Positions 18,843 to 26,723 of a stretch of DNA of 64,000 nucleotides are shown in pieces. The stretch lies in the NCBI RefSeq assembly GCF_000620305.1, contig NZ_KK211102.1:208504-272503 (forward strand), given 5' to 3'. Source of the DNA: Desulfitibacter alkalitolerans DSM 16504 (lineage in GTDB: Bacteria > Bacillota > DSM-16504 > Desulfitibacterales > Desulfitibacteraceae). Position numbers and translations under genes: made by a program. The stretch's first letter is position 1, and each line of letters starts with the position of its first letter. The notes beneath the pieces were generated by a model, which saw only the letters and a program-made list of their open reading frames with translations, had not been told where the DNA came from and did no database searches.

Positions 18843-20667
18843 TAGTCATCAGCTCTAATTCTTGTAATTTTTCTGGTGTGGGTCTTCCCTGTCTATCCCA
18901 GCCTCTAATGAGGTAGTATTCTGCCAGCATTTCTGTCAGTGGCACTGTGTGACCTTTTGAGGGTCCTTCCTGTAAGGCTTCTTTTATAAGGCGTGGCGGC
19001 AGGTTATCATCTGCTGCTGTAATCCCTTCTCTTAGGTTAAAGAGCCGGGTCAGATTGTTTATTCTTTCCCCTATTTTTATGAGCTTTTGGGCTGATGAAA
19101 AGTTATTTTGTCCTGTAAGGGTGTAAAGCAGGTCCGTTATCTGGTTTGGTCCTAGTGCAAATATGGCAAAGAGGCAGATGCCAAGGCTGTCTATTACTGT
19201 AAACCAATCTTGCTCGTTTTTTACTAGTTCTGCTTTGAATTCGCTGGATAAGGGGTCTATCCTCTGGTTGCTGCTTAAAAGTTCTGTTTTTACTGGAAAG
19301 GCACTTAAATGGCAGCCTCCTCTATCACTTGTGGCATAGGCCAGGCCCATGCCAAAGGCTCCACGTGGGTCATAGGCTGGTAATTCCAGGCCTTTTACAT
19401 GCATTGCAAAGTGTTGGCTTTCTGGGCCTATTTCTTTAGATGCTCTTTTTACTCCTTGTCCCAGGATCTTTCCAAAGCCTTCTTTTTTTCCTATTAGATG
19501 TATTAAGTTAATAATTGCCTCATCATTTCCAAAGCTCAGGTTAAAGTCTATTTGTTCTTTTTTTATCAGGCCTTTTTCGTAGCATTCCATGGCAAAGCCT
19601 ATGGCATTGCCTGCGGAAATTGAGTCTATGCCATAGTAGTCACACAGGTATTCTGCATGGACTACTGCCCCCATGTCACTGTTGCCGCACTGGGCTCCAA
19701 AGGACCATACGTTTTCGTATTCTGGACCTTCCACAAATTTATCTTTGTATTTTCCTGTTTTAACTGTGGAGTATTTTGAGCAGGCGATGGGACATGCAAA
19801 GCATGATCTGTCTTTGTCATAGATTTCTTTTGCAAGATAGTGTTCATCTACTTCTTCTGCTCCAGGATAGGTTCCTCCTTGAAAGTTTTTTGCCGGCAGT
19901 GCGCCTCCTTCTCGGATATAGGAGTAAATGCCGCTTGTGCCGTATTTTGGTCGTGAGCCTCCTGTATCTGGATTTATTGCTATTTCGTTTTTTGCCTCCC
20001 TGTTTGCTATCATAAATTCATGGTAGTTATGGATTTCTATTGGGTTGCTGCCTGAAACTGCTATGGCTTTTAGGTTCTTTGAGCCCAATACGGCTCCTGC
20101 TCCTCCCCTGCCGTAGGCCCTGCCTTCTGCTATGACGGCTGCCATCAGGACCTGTTTTTCTCCTGCTTCTCCAATGCTTGCTGCTTTGTATTCTTTGCCG
20201 TGTTTGTTTTTTAGCCATGTATTGGTACTCAATGCATCTGTTCCCCAGAGGTGGCTGCAGTCTTTGATATGTATCTGGTTGTTGTTTATTAGAATATATA
20301 CTGGCTTGTCTGCTTTGCCTGTGATTTTTACCAGGTCATATCCTGCTGCTTTAAGTTCTGGGCCGAAGGTTCCCCCACAGTTAGAATCCAGCCAGATGCC
20401 TGTTAAGGGGCTTTTGGTTATGATTACTGATCTTGAGCTTGCTGGTGCCAGGGTTCCTGTTAATGGCCCCGTGGCAAAGATTATAATGTTTTCTGGTGAT
20501 AGGGGGTCACAGTTAGATGGTAATTGGTCATATAGTATTTTTGCTCCAAAGCCTTTGGCCCCTAGATAATTTTCTATCAGGGCCTGTGGTAGCTCTTCAA
20601 TTCTATGGGTCCTGTTTGTCAGGTCTATTGTTAGTATCCTGCCTGCGTATCCTGGGGTTTTTGTCAT
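18835..20667 (-). CDS. aor: Aldehyde:ferredoxin oxidoreductase (tungsten/molybdenum)
   Basis: 610 residues, full length for the AOR family. The N-terminus (YAGRILTIDLTNRTHRIEEL, NYLGAKGFGAKILYD) is the tungstopterin-binding domain. The [4Fe-4S] ligands are C-x2-C-x3-C in CFACPIACSKY plus the later Cys in LGICLFA. DPRGAFGMGLAYATSDRGGC is the pterin-contacting segment. The enzyme oxidises aldehydes to carboxylic acids and reduces ferredoxin, or runs in reverse on acids. The 4Fe-4S protein gene overlaps its start by four bases and the MoaD-like gene overlaps its end, so the three form one expression unit. No seleno- or signal-peptide feature is present. Confidence 0.93.
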   Translation of the reverse strand: MTKTPGYAGRILTIDLTNRTHRIEELPQALIENYLGAKGFGAKILYDQLPSNCDPLSPENIIIFATGPLTGTLAPASSRSVIITKSPLTGIWLDSNCGGTFGPELKAAGYDLVKITGKADKPVYILINNNQIHIKDCSHLWGTDALSTNTWLKNKHGKEYKAASIGEAGEKQVLMAAVIAEGRAYGRGGAGAVLGSKNLKAIAVSGSNPIEIHNYHEFMIANREAKNEIAINPDTGGSRPKYGTSGIYSYIREGGALPAKNFQGGTYPGAEEVDEHYLAKEIYDKDRSCFACPIACSKYSTVKTGKYKDKFVEGPEYENVWSFGAQCGNSDMGAVVHAEYLCDYYGIDSISAGNAIGFAMECYEKGLIKKEQIDFNLSFGNDEAIINLIHLIGKKEGFGKILGQGVKRASKEIGPESQHFAMHVKGLELPAYDPRGAFGMGLAYATSDRGGCHLSAFPVKTELLSSNQRIDPLSSEFKAELVKNEQDWFTVIDSLGICLFAIFALGPNQITDLLYTLTGQNNFSSAQKLIKIGERINNLTRLFNLREGITAADDNLPPRLIKEALQEGPSKGHTVPLTEMLAEYYLIRGWDRQGRPTPEKLQELELMTNE

Positions 20668-21059
20668 CTTGCTTCACCTGCCTTTGTTAGGGCCTTTGTT
20701 GGGCACCAGTTTATGCATTGATATGCTCCGTTGCATCTGTCACAAAAAAGTGGGTATTGTCCGTCTGTTGGCAGTTCTCCAAAGGGACAGGCTGTACTGC
20801 AGTCCAGGCAGCCTGTGCAGGCTTCTTGTTTAAATGCCAGGTTGTTGTCTCCATCCAGGTCCAGGGCATTTTCCTGGCATACTTTGATACAGGGCTTTGC
20901 TCCACAGTTTCTGCAGACTTCTACTTTGCCTGTCTGGGGCCAGTCATCTCGATAGCGGATTCTGGCTTTTTTTGTGTTTATTTTTCCTTCATGTTCCATT
21001 GAGCATATGACTTCACATATGCTGCAGCCTACACATTTGTCTTTGCTGAATTTTAGCAA
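20664..21059 (-). CDS. Ferredoxin-type 4Fe-4S electron-transfer protein
   Basis: 131 residues with three to four cysteine clusters: CVGCSICEVIC, CRNCGAKPCIKVC, CTGCLDCSTACPFG and CDRCNGAYQCINWCPTKA. This is the HycB/AOR-partner type that carries electrons to or from aldehyde oxidoreductase. I place the start at TTG 21059, five bases after AGGAGGTG; further upstream starts would run into the IclR gene without any Shine-Dalgarno. It overlaps the AOR gene by four bases. Confidence 0.88.
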   Translation of the reverse strand: MLKFSKDKCVGCSICEVICSMEHEGKINTKKARIRYRDDWPQTGKVEVCRNCGAKPCIKVCQENALDLDGDNNLAFKQEACTGCLDCSTACPFGELPTDGQYPLFCDRCNGAYQCINWCPTKALTKAGEAR

Positions 21060-21111
21060 GCTAGCACCTCCTACTATTTCTGTAAAAGTTATTATCTTTG
21101 TTTTTGTTAAT

Positions 21112-21891
21112 TTAAGGATATAGTTTATCACCAACATACCCTAGTCTTTTGGATATTTCTAGAGCTGTTTTTGTTACTAATAAGCTATAAGAATTTAATG
21201 TGTTCTCATAGTTAGTAGCTAAAGCAGCTATGCTTATGGCAGCTATGGGCTCCATGTGACTATTGTAAATGGGTGCAGCGACACAGCAGACATCCACTTC
21301 ACTTTCTCTCATATCAATGGAAAAGCCCCTTTTTCTGGTTTCCGCCAGGTCTTCAAGAAGAGAGCTAAAGCGAGTAATAGAAAACTCTGTTCTTGCAAGT
21401 AATTGACCACCTCCAGTTATCTCTTTAACCCTGTCTTCAGGGTAGGCAGCTAACAAGGCCTTTCCCAGGCCAGTACAATGCATGGGGTACCTGGATCCTA
21501 GCACTGCAGTAGTCCTTATAAGTCTAGGACCCTCCACTTTATCAAGGTATACCACATCTCCATTGTCTTCTACAGCCAAAAATACTGTTTCCCCTGATGT
21601 TAAACTCATTTTTTCCAGTAGAGGCCTTGACTCTGTATGGAGATCAGCCTTGGACAGGTAAGCTGCTCCAGCTTCAAAGGTTTTTATGCCAATTTTATAA
21701 TTTTTAAGATTTTTGTCGTGTACCTGTAAATACTGCTTGTGAACTAGTGTATAGACAAGCTCAAATGTGCTGCTTTTAGGTATCCCCAGGGCTTTACTTA
21801 TTTCTGTAATTGTCAATGGCCCTTCTGCCCTGGCTAGTAAACTCAAAACATCTAAGGCACGCATTGCAGATTTGTTAAGTTTTTCTACCAT
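21112..21891 (-). CDS. IclR-family transcriptional regulator
   Basis: 259 residues. The N-terminal winged helix (MRALDVLSLLARAEGPLTITEISKAL, then IPKSSTFELVYTL) is followed by the IclR effector domain (GSRYPMHCTGLGKALLAAYP, DVCCVAAPIYNSHMEPIAAIS). IclR proteins sense aromatic or small organic acids. It is the first gene of the leftward AOR/ferredoxin/aldolase group, with a 50-base gap to the ferredoxin gene. Twin repeats just upstream of its start look like its own operator. Confidence 0.9.
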   Translation of the reverse strand: MVEKLNKSAMRALDVLSLLARAEGPLTITEISKALGIPKSSTFELVYTLVHKQYLQVHDKNLKNYKIGIKTFEAGAAYLSKADLHTESRPLLEKMSLTSGETVFLAVEDNGDVVYLDKVEGPRLIRTTAVLGSRYPMHCTGLGKALLAAYPEDRVKEITGGGQLLARTEFSITRFSSLLEDLAETRKRGFSIDMRESEVDVCCVAAPIYNSHMEPIAAISIAALATNYENTLNSYSLLVTKTALEISKRLGYVGDKLYP

Positions 21892-21903
21892 AACAACTCT
21901 CCT

Positions 21904-21938
21904 GTTCGCTATTTCGAATTTGGTTCGCTATTTAGAAT
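21904..21938 (-). promoter_or_regulatory. Probable IclR operator: tandem 16-base repeats
   Basis: GTTCGCTATTTCGAAT (21904-21919) and GTTCGCTATTTAGAAT (21923-21938) differ at one base and lie 13 bases before the IclR start codon, spaced 19 bases start to start. Each copy is a loose TTC...GAA dyad. The position fits autorepression. Confidence 0.65.
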
Positions 21939-22014
21939 AATAATTCTCCTCTTGCAAAAATAATCCTGCTTGTGAATTGCACTTTTTTCAAAAAAGATTT
22001 GAATATAAAACAAA

Positions 22015-22137
22015 ACTTGGCTTGCGCCAGTAGTTCTAGCATTTTAATGCGTAGAAATACCAGTCCTTTAGGGCGCCAAGTCCTTGACGTCGGTGGAAGC
22101 CTTAGTCTTTGTGAATACTATCTACCTTGTGGAACTT
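22015..22137. other. Structured non-coding segment of unknown nature
   Basis: Between the TRAP terminator and the IclR operator, a 10-bp long-range stem (ACTTGG...CGCC at 22015-22028 with GGCGCCAAGT at 22072-22081) encloses a second hairpin (CTAGCAT/ATGCGTAG). The composition is richer in GC than its surroundings. No ORF is present. It could be a regulatory leader RNA for the IclR/AOR unit or the remnant right end of an IS200/IS605-type element; I cannot decide. Confidence 0.35.
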
Positions 22138-22160
22138 ATATTTTCTGATAGTGTAAGATA

Positions 22161-22185
22161 AACCCAGACTAAGTTCATCTGGGTT
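22161..22185 (-). terminator. Probable terminator of the second TRAP operon
   Basis: A perfect 8-bp inverted repeat (AACCCAGA/TCTGGGTT) with a 9-base loop starts 24 bases after the DctM stop codon on the minus strand, with a modest T-rich tail. Confidence 0.6.
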
Positions 22186-22208
22186 CATCTTTATAAAAAA
22201 ACTCCATC

Positions 22209-23525
22209 TTATATAAGACTGGGCAGCCATGTAATGATCTGTGGGAATAAAGCAAGTATGACTAAAGCAATTAATTGAATCAATAGAAAGGGGAATGTAG
22301 CTTTATACAGCTCCATGGTTGGTACATCAGGCGGGGAAACCCCTTTTAAATAAAAAACAGCATAAGCAAATGGTGGAGATATATAAGACGCTTGAATCAT
22401 CACAGCAAACATTATTCCAAACCAGATGGGGTCAAAACCAAGAGAATAAACTAATGGTGTAAATATAGGTACTCCAATTAGCAGAACACCATAAGAATCA
22501 ATGAACATGCCCATTATCAGAATAATGAACAGTATTATACTCAGTATGGCCCATCTATTCATATCTAATCCCAGCATGAGCTCTGAGATTAATCTACCAC
22601 CACCCAGTCCCAGGAAAACCGCTGTAAACATTGATGCACATAGTATTATCCACATGATCATAGCAGTTGTTTTCATGGTAACAAAGCAGCTTTCCTTAAT
22701 CATATTCCAGCTTAACTTTCTATGAAACAAGGCTATAATTGCTGCACCTAATGCACCAATAGCCGCAGCTTCTGTTGGAGTTGCAAGACCGAATAGAATT
22801 GAGCCCAGGACTGCCAATATCAGGCCTAGTGTAGGTGCTATTGACTTAATAGTCATCATTAGTTTTTGTGAAGCATTATATTTATCGGCTTCCTGTTGGG
22901 GTATTGCAGGACCATAGTTAGGATTAATAGCACACCTGATGGCAATGTAAGCAATATACATAAAGGCAAGCAATAGGCCTGCTCCAATACCACCGGCAAA
23001 TAATTTAGCTATGGAAATCTGTGCCTGGGCACCATATATTATTAAAATAATACTTGGAGGAATTAATGTCCCCAAACATCCCGAAGACATAACAGAGCCT
23101 GCTGCCAGTCTAAGATTATACTTATGCTTTAGCATTGTAGGCATAGCCAGCATACCCATTACTGTAATTGAAGCTCCTATTATACCTGTGGAAGCAGCAA
23201 GGAGTGTACATATTACAACTGTAGTAATTGCTAGTCCTCCCTTGAGTTTACCAAGAACTATATACATGGATTCAAACAAGTCATCGGCAGCTCCTGACCT
23301 CTCTAAAATTGCGCCCATGAAAATGAAAAGTGGAATAGCAACATAAGCAATGCTGGTTGCAAGATTAGAAAGGGTTCTTATAAACATATTAAGGACCCCC
23401 ATATTCCCCCATAAGGTCACACCAAAAATAATTGCTAAACCTCCCAGGGTAAAAGAAAGTGGATGTCCCAGCAGCAGAACTAATAAAAAGACAGAAAAGA
23501 CAATTAAGATTATACTTATGTCCAT
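22209..23525 (-). CDS. dctM: TRAP transporter large permease (DctM), second system
   Basis: 438 residues and about twelve membrane helices. Family blocks are LLGHPLSFTLGGLAIIFG, IPLFIFMGAILERSGAADDL, FGLATPTEAAAIGALGAA, GMFIDSYGVLLIGVPIF and YISPPFAYAVFYLKGV. It is the ion-coupled transport channel for the binding protein at 24.1-25.3 kb. The ATG overlaps the DctQ stop by one base, so the two are translationally coupled. It is divergent enough from the first DctM to suggest a different substrate rather than a recent duplication. Confidence 0.92.
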   Translation of the reverse strand: MDISIILIVFSVFLLVLLLGHPLSFTLGGLAIIFGVTLWGNMGVLNMFIRTLSNLATSIAYVAIPLFIFMGAILERSGAADDLFESMYIVLGKLKGGLAITTVVICTLLAASTGIIGASITVMGMLAMPTMLKHKYNLRLAAGSVMSSGCLGTLIPPSIILIIYGAQAQISIAKLFAGGIGAGLLLAFMYIAYIAIRCAINPNYGPAIPQQEADKYNASQKLMMTIKSIAPTLGLILAVLGSILFGLATPTEAAAIGALGAAIIALFHRKLSWNMIKESCFVTMKTTAMIMWIILCASMFTAVFLGLGGGRLISELMLGLDMNRWAILSIILFIILIMGMFIDSYGVLLIGVPIFTPLVYSLGFDPIWFGIMFAVMIQASYISPPFAYAVFYLKGVSPPDVPTMELYKATFPFLLIQLIALVILALFPQIITWLPSLI

Positions 23526-24040
23526 TATATTCGTTCTCCTTTAACAATAAATATTAAATCTCTAAGCCACTTTGCAAAACCCTGCAGCAGCAGCATTATA
23601 AATCCTATAGCAAATAGTATTTTTAACGGCCAAAAAGGCGGTGCCCACAATGTATAAGTTCTTTCATTCACCGAGATTGAATACAATGCATGAAGAGTTC
23701 CCTTGTATGTCATTACTATTGCAAAAACAAAAAATATACAAGTAAACAATATAAGGTCAAGCCAGGCCTTTTGCTTGGGAGTCAATCTATGATAAATTAC
23801 ATCTGTTCTTACATGCCCATCATTTTTTAGCACCCATGCTCCTCCCATAACAAAGTGAGCTCCATACAGCAGCATGACCAATTCCCAGTTCCATATGGTT
23901 GGCGCCTCAAGTACATATCTCCTAAAAACCTCTATAACCTGGAGAATAACCATTAATATTACGATAAAACTAAATGCTTTTCCAACGTTTTCACTAATTT
24001 TGTCAATGCTGGACAACACCTTGGCTAATGCATTTAGCAT
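23525..24040 (-). CDS. dctQ: TRAP transporter small permease (DctQ), second system
   Basis: 171 residues with four predicted membrane helices. VFRRYVLEAPTIWNWELVML, then NDGHVRTDVIYHRLTPKQKA, are DctQ-type. It partners with DctM, with which it overlaps by one base. It is separated from dctP by a strong hairpin. Confidence 0.9.
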   Translation of the reverse strand: MLNALAKVLSSIDKISENVGKAFSFIVILMVILQVIEVFRRYVLEAPTIWNWELVMLLYGAHFVMGGAWVLKNDGHVRTDVIYHRLTPKQKAWLDLILFTCIFFVFAIVMTYKGTLHALYSISVNERTYTLWAPPFWPLKILFAIGFIMLLLQGFAKWLRDLIFIVKGERI

Positions 24041-24071
24041 TTTTATTCACACCTCTTTCTCCAAAGGATTT

Positions 24072-24109
24072 ATTACAGGCATCATTGGTTAAACCATGAT
24101 GCCCGTAAT
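24072..24109 (-). promoter_or_regulatory. Intercistronic hairpin between second dctP and dctQ
   Basis: A near-perfect inverted repeat (ATTACAGGCATCAT.../ATGATGCCCGTAAT) with a short loop and no T-run, in the same position as the hairpin at 11,445 in the other TRAP operon. It is likely a stabiliser of the upstream dctP message or a partial terminator. Confidence 0.7.
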
Positions 24110-24127
24110 TTATAATCTTAAAGGTTG

Positions 24128-25261
24128 CTAGTCTAGTTCAAATCCAGCCATTTCCTCAGGCGTTAAGCCCCAGCCCCACCATCTAGAAATATCCTTGTAT
24201 GGATACCATAGTTTCATGAATTCATGTTTTGATTCTAGAGCTTCACGAGTAAGTCCGCCATGGGTTTTAATATCCTCCAACTCTATTTCATACATTTGAG
24301 CCCTCATTTTCGGCCACTGTTCTTCTGACATTCTGATAAATTCCATTTTTGCTTGTTGTTCTAGTTCATTCATAGCAATAGCACTCCTATATTGACTTTT
24401 TGTTAAGTGTTGAAATTCTCGTGCTTGAAACCCAAGTTTTACTATCATCTGCAGGTCAGGGGGAAGCTGATTCCATGCATCTTTATTTACTACAACAGTG
24501 GTTACAAAGTGTACATTCCAAAAGTCGGGCCAGATGCCATATTTGGTAACATCAGTAAGGCCAAGACCCACATTGTAATCCAGATTACCAAATTCAGCCA
24601 TGTCAACTGCTCCAGTTGCTAGTCCAGTAAATACTTCTTCTAATGGCAGGGTTATAGCTGCAACACCATTTTTCTCCAACAGCCTTGGATCTGATGTCCT
24701 AAACGTCTTACCCCTCATTTCCTCAATTGTTTTAAAGGGTTCATTAGCCATTAAAACTTCTGTGCCCCAGACTTCTGCTGCAATAAATTGTAAATTCAAC
24801 TTGTCAAATGCTTTCTGCATTATTTCCCAACCACCATGCTCATAAAGCCAAACATATTTGTCAACTGCATCCATGGTCATGTTGCCTGTGCTTAGTGGTA
24901 ACAATGCATATTCAATTCCTCTAGCATACACAGGCCAGCTTGAATGCATTTCAAATACTCCATCTCCACAAGCTTGAAAACCTTCCATACTGCCCACGAA
25001 AGTTCCATTAGGGTGCACCTCTATCTTTAAACGTCCATTACTTGCTATATATATCTCTTCAGCTGTTTTTACATTTTGCTCAAAATCACTTTGCCCGGGG
25101 TTATGGATTACCTGCATCCTCCAGACAAATTCTGGTCTCTCTGCAAATCCAGTTGATGATGATCCTTGAGAAGCACTTTGGTTTCCTCCACCGCATCCTG
25201 ATAGTGCAAGGATAAATACAGTTAGCAATATTATCAAAACAATCATAGAATGCTTTTTCAT
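24128..25261 (-). CDS. dctP: TRAP substrate-binding lipoprotein (DctP), second system
   Basis: 377 residues with a lipoprotein signal (VLIILLTVFILALSGCGG). The DctP-type fold shows TAEEIYIASNGRLKIEVHP, MRGKTFRTSDPRLLEKNG, LPLEEVFTGLATGAVDMAEF and VVNKDAWNQLP. The Arg of TFRTSDP is the expected ligand-carboxylate contact. It lies 60 bases downstream of the third HSDG-class UroD-fold gene and upstream of its DctQ-DctM partners, all under one sigma-54 promoter. The ligand is unknown. Confidence 0.92.
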   Translation of the reverse strand: MKKHSMIVLIILLTVFILALSGCGGGNQSASQGSSSTGFAERPEFVWRMQVIHNPGQSDFEQNVKTAEEIYIASNGRLKIEVHPNGTFVGSMEGFQACGDGVFEMHSSWPVYARGIEYALLPLSTGNMTMDAVDKYVWLYEHGGWEIMQKAFDKLNLQFIAAEVWGTEVLMANEPFKTIEEMRGKTFRTSDPRLLEKNGVAAITLPLEEVFTGLATGAVDMAEFGNLDYNVGLGLTDVTKYGIWPDFWNVHFVTTVVVNKDAWNQLPPDLQMIVKLGFQAREFQHLTKSQYRSAIAMNELEQQAKMEFIRMSEEQWPKMRAQMYEIELEDIKTHGGLTREALESKHEFMKLWYPYKDISRWWGWGLTPEEMAGFELD

Positions 25262-25321
25262 TGCATTTGAGCCTCCTTCTTATTTTTAAAAATCCACTAC
25301 TATTGGTTTTGTTAGATTACG

Positions 25322-26398
25322 CTAAATATTAATCGGGTATTTCCCATATTTAAAAGTAGTTTCAACCATGGCTTTATAATTCTCTATTGGTACATATGAA
25401 GGGACAGAATTACTAGCCCCAACACAATACCCGCCACCAGGAGCTAGATAGGCTATTCTCTCCTTTGTTTCGGCGATGACCTCTTCAGGTGTACCTCTAG
25501 TTAATGTATACCCTAGGTCCAGGTTGCCCATGATACACAACTTGCCATTAACCGTATCCTTTAGCTGGTTAATATCCATTGCCTTTGGCTCAATTGGATG
25601 AATAGCATTAAAACCTATGTCAACTAAATCATCCAAGATGTCCCATAGTTTTCCATCTGAATGATATATGAAAGGCAGAGATCGTAGTTTGCATTCTTTG
25701 CTGAATTTTTTATACCAGGGGAACAAATATTTTCTCAAGTGCTCAGGAGACACCATCAAGGCTTCTGCATAGGCAATGTCATCTGGCATCCAAACTGCTT
25801 GCACAACATCAGTGTGCTCTAAAACCCTTTCTAAAACTTTAAACTGTATCTCTCCGAGTTTGTCAAATAGTCTTTGGACTAGGCCTGGTTGATCATACAT
25901 GGACATGCAGAAATGCTCAAATCCCATTAACATCCAGGCGCATGTAAAGATTTTTCCTGAGGTAGTAATAACCTTCATATTGTCTGGCAGCAATTTTTTA
26001 ACGTCTTCATATTCTGAGTAATCAAGGTCATCAGGGTTAGGCCAGTTATACTTTTCAAAATCCTCTTCAGTTTTTATAACTCCTTCATGGAGATTAGCCC
26101 AATCTCTCTCCTCTATGCCGTCTTCATAAAGACTTGTTTCTGTTTTTGTTTTTTGAACAGATGTGCCTTCTAATACATGACCAGGTTCAAGCAAACCCTT
26201 GGACAATAAGATATAGTCATAACCAGCTGCCGCCCAAAATTCCACATCATCCTTTAATCCTTCAACCTTTTTACCCATATATGCATTCTTTATCTTAGGG
26301 TCAATAATTAGTTCTGCTAAAGGTACCCTGTCAGGTTCAGAACAATATAACGCAGTTTTAATTCTTTCAAAATCTGGTTTGTCAGGTCTATTAATCAT
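25322..26398 (-). CDS. UroD-fold protein, HSDG class, head of second TRAP operon
   Basis: 358 residues. Class motifs are FIYHSDGKLWDILDDLVDIG, AIHPIEPKAMDINQL, MGNLDLGYTLTRGTPEEV and GASNSVPSYVPIENY. It is related to, but clearly distinct from, the copies at 12.7 and 14.0 kb. As with the 12.7-kb gene, it precedes a DctP-DctQ-DctM set; this repeated pairing argues that each transporter imports a substrate processed by its own UroD-fold enzyme, plausibly by demethylation. It is the first gene after the sigma-54 promoter at 26.52 kb. Confidence 0.8.
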   Translation of the reverse strand: MINRPDKPDFERIKTALYCSEPDRVPLAELIIDPKIKNAYMGKKVEGLKDDVEFWAAAGYDYILLSKGLLEPGHVLEGTSVQKTKTETSLYEDGIEERDWANLHEGVIKTEEDFEKYNWPNPDDLDYSEYEDVKKLLPDNMKVITTSGKIFTCAWMLMGFEHFCMSMYDQPGLVQRLFDKLGEIQFKVLERVLEHTDVVQAVWMPDDIAYAEALMVSPEHLRKYLFPWYKKFSKECKLRSLPFIYHSDGKLWDILDDLVDIGFNAIHPIEPKAMDINQLKDTVNGKLCIMGNLDLGYTLTRGTPEEVIAETKERIAYLAPGGGYCVGASNSVPSYVPIENYKAMVETTFKYGKYPINI

Positions 26399-26520
26399 TT
26401 AGCAAGCACCTCATTTTTTTAAATTTATTAACAATTTATTATGGCGTTAAAATAAATCCAGCTGCTGTTAAATCGCACACCTCCTTGCTTTGCGGAATAT
26501 TCTTACTAATTAGAATATAC

Positions 26521-26536
26521 TGCAAAAAGAATGCCA
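26521..26536 (-). promoter_or_regulatory. Sigma-54 (-24/-12) promoter of the second TRAP operon
   Basis: Read on the minus strand the site is TGGCATTCTTTTTGCA: the GG and GC dinucleotides have the exact -24/-12 spacing, and it matches TGGCAC-N5-TTGCA at all but one consensus base. It lies 123 bases before the UroD-fold start codon and next to a gene for a sigma-54 activator, which supports its function. Confidence 0.82.
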
Positions 26537-26576
26537 GTCTATATGGACTGGCTATCAATGGCTAAGCAGGTGCCGT

Positions 26577-26594
26577 TGATTACTATTGTAATCA
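26577..26594. promoter_or_regulatory. Upstream activator site 1 (palindrome)
   Basis: TGATTACTATTGTAATCA is a perfect dyad with 7-bp arms around TATT, about 40 bases upstream of the -24 element. It shares its layout and core with the site at 26,663. Confidence 0.65.
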
Positions 26595-26662
26595 CGAAAA
26601 CAGCAAATTTCATCTTTTTATTGTCACTTAAATGTATTATCCCGAACATAAATATACTCACT

Positions 26663-26680
26663 TGAGCACTATTGTACTCA
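26663..26680. promoter_or_regulatory. Upstream activator site 2 (palindrome)
   Basis: TGAGCACTATTGTACTCA matches site 1 at 14 of 18 positions, including the whole ACTATTGTA core, and lies 86 bases away centre to centre, about eight helical turns. Paired dyads are typical enhancer sites of sigma-54 activators. Confidence 0.65.
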
Positions 26681-26723
26681 GGTGTTGTTAATAAATATTA
26701 TTTATGCAGGGCATTTAAATTAA

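Noticed and set aside
22015-22137. Cobalamin or molybdenum-cofactor riboswitch
   Set aside because: No B12 box or recognisable Moco consensus could be found, so only an unnamed structured region is reported.
3342-26398. UroD-fold genes as HemE of heme synthesis
   Set aside because: There are five divergent copies in catabolic operons; two carry the MtaA zinc motif, and no other heme genes are nearby.
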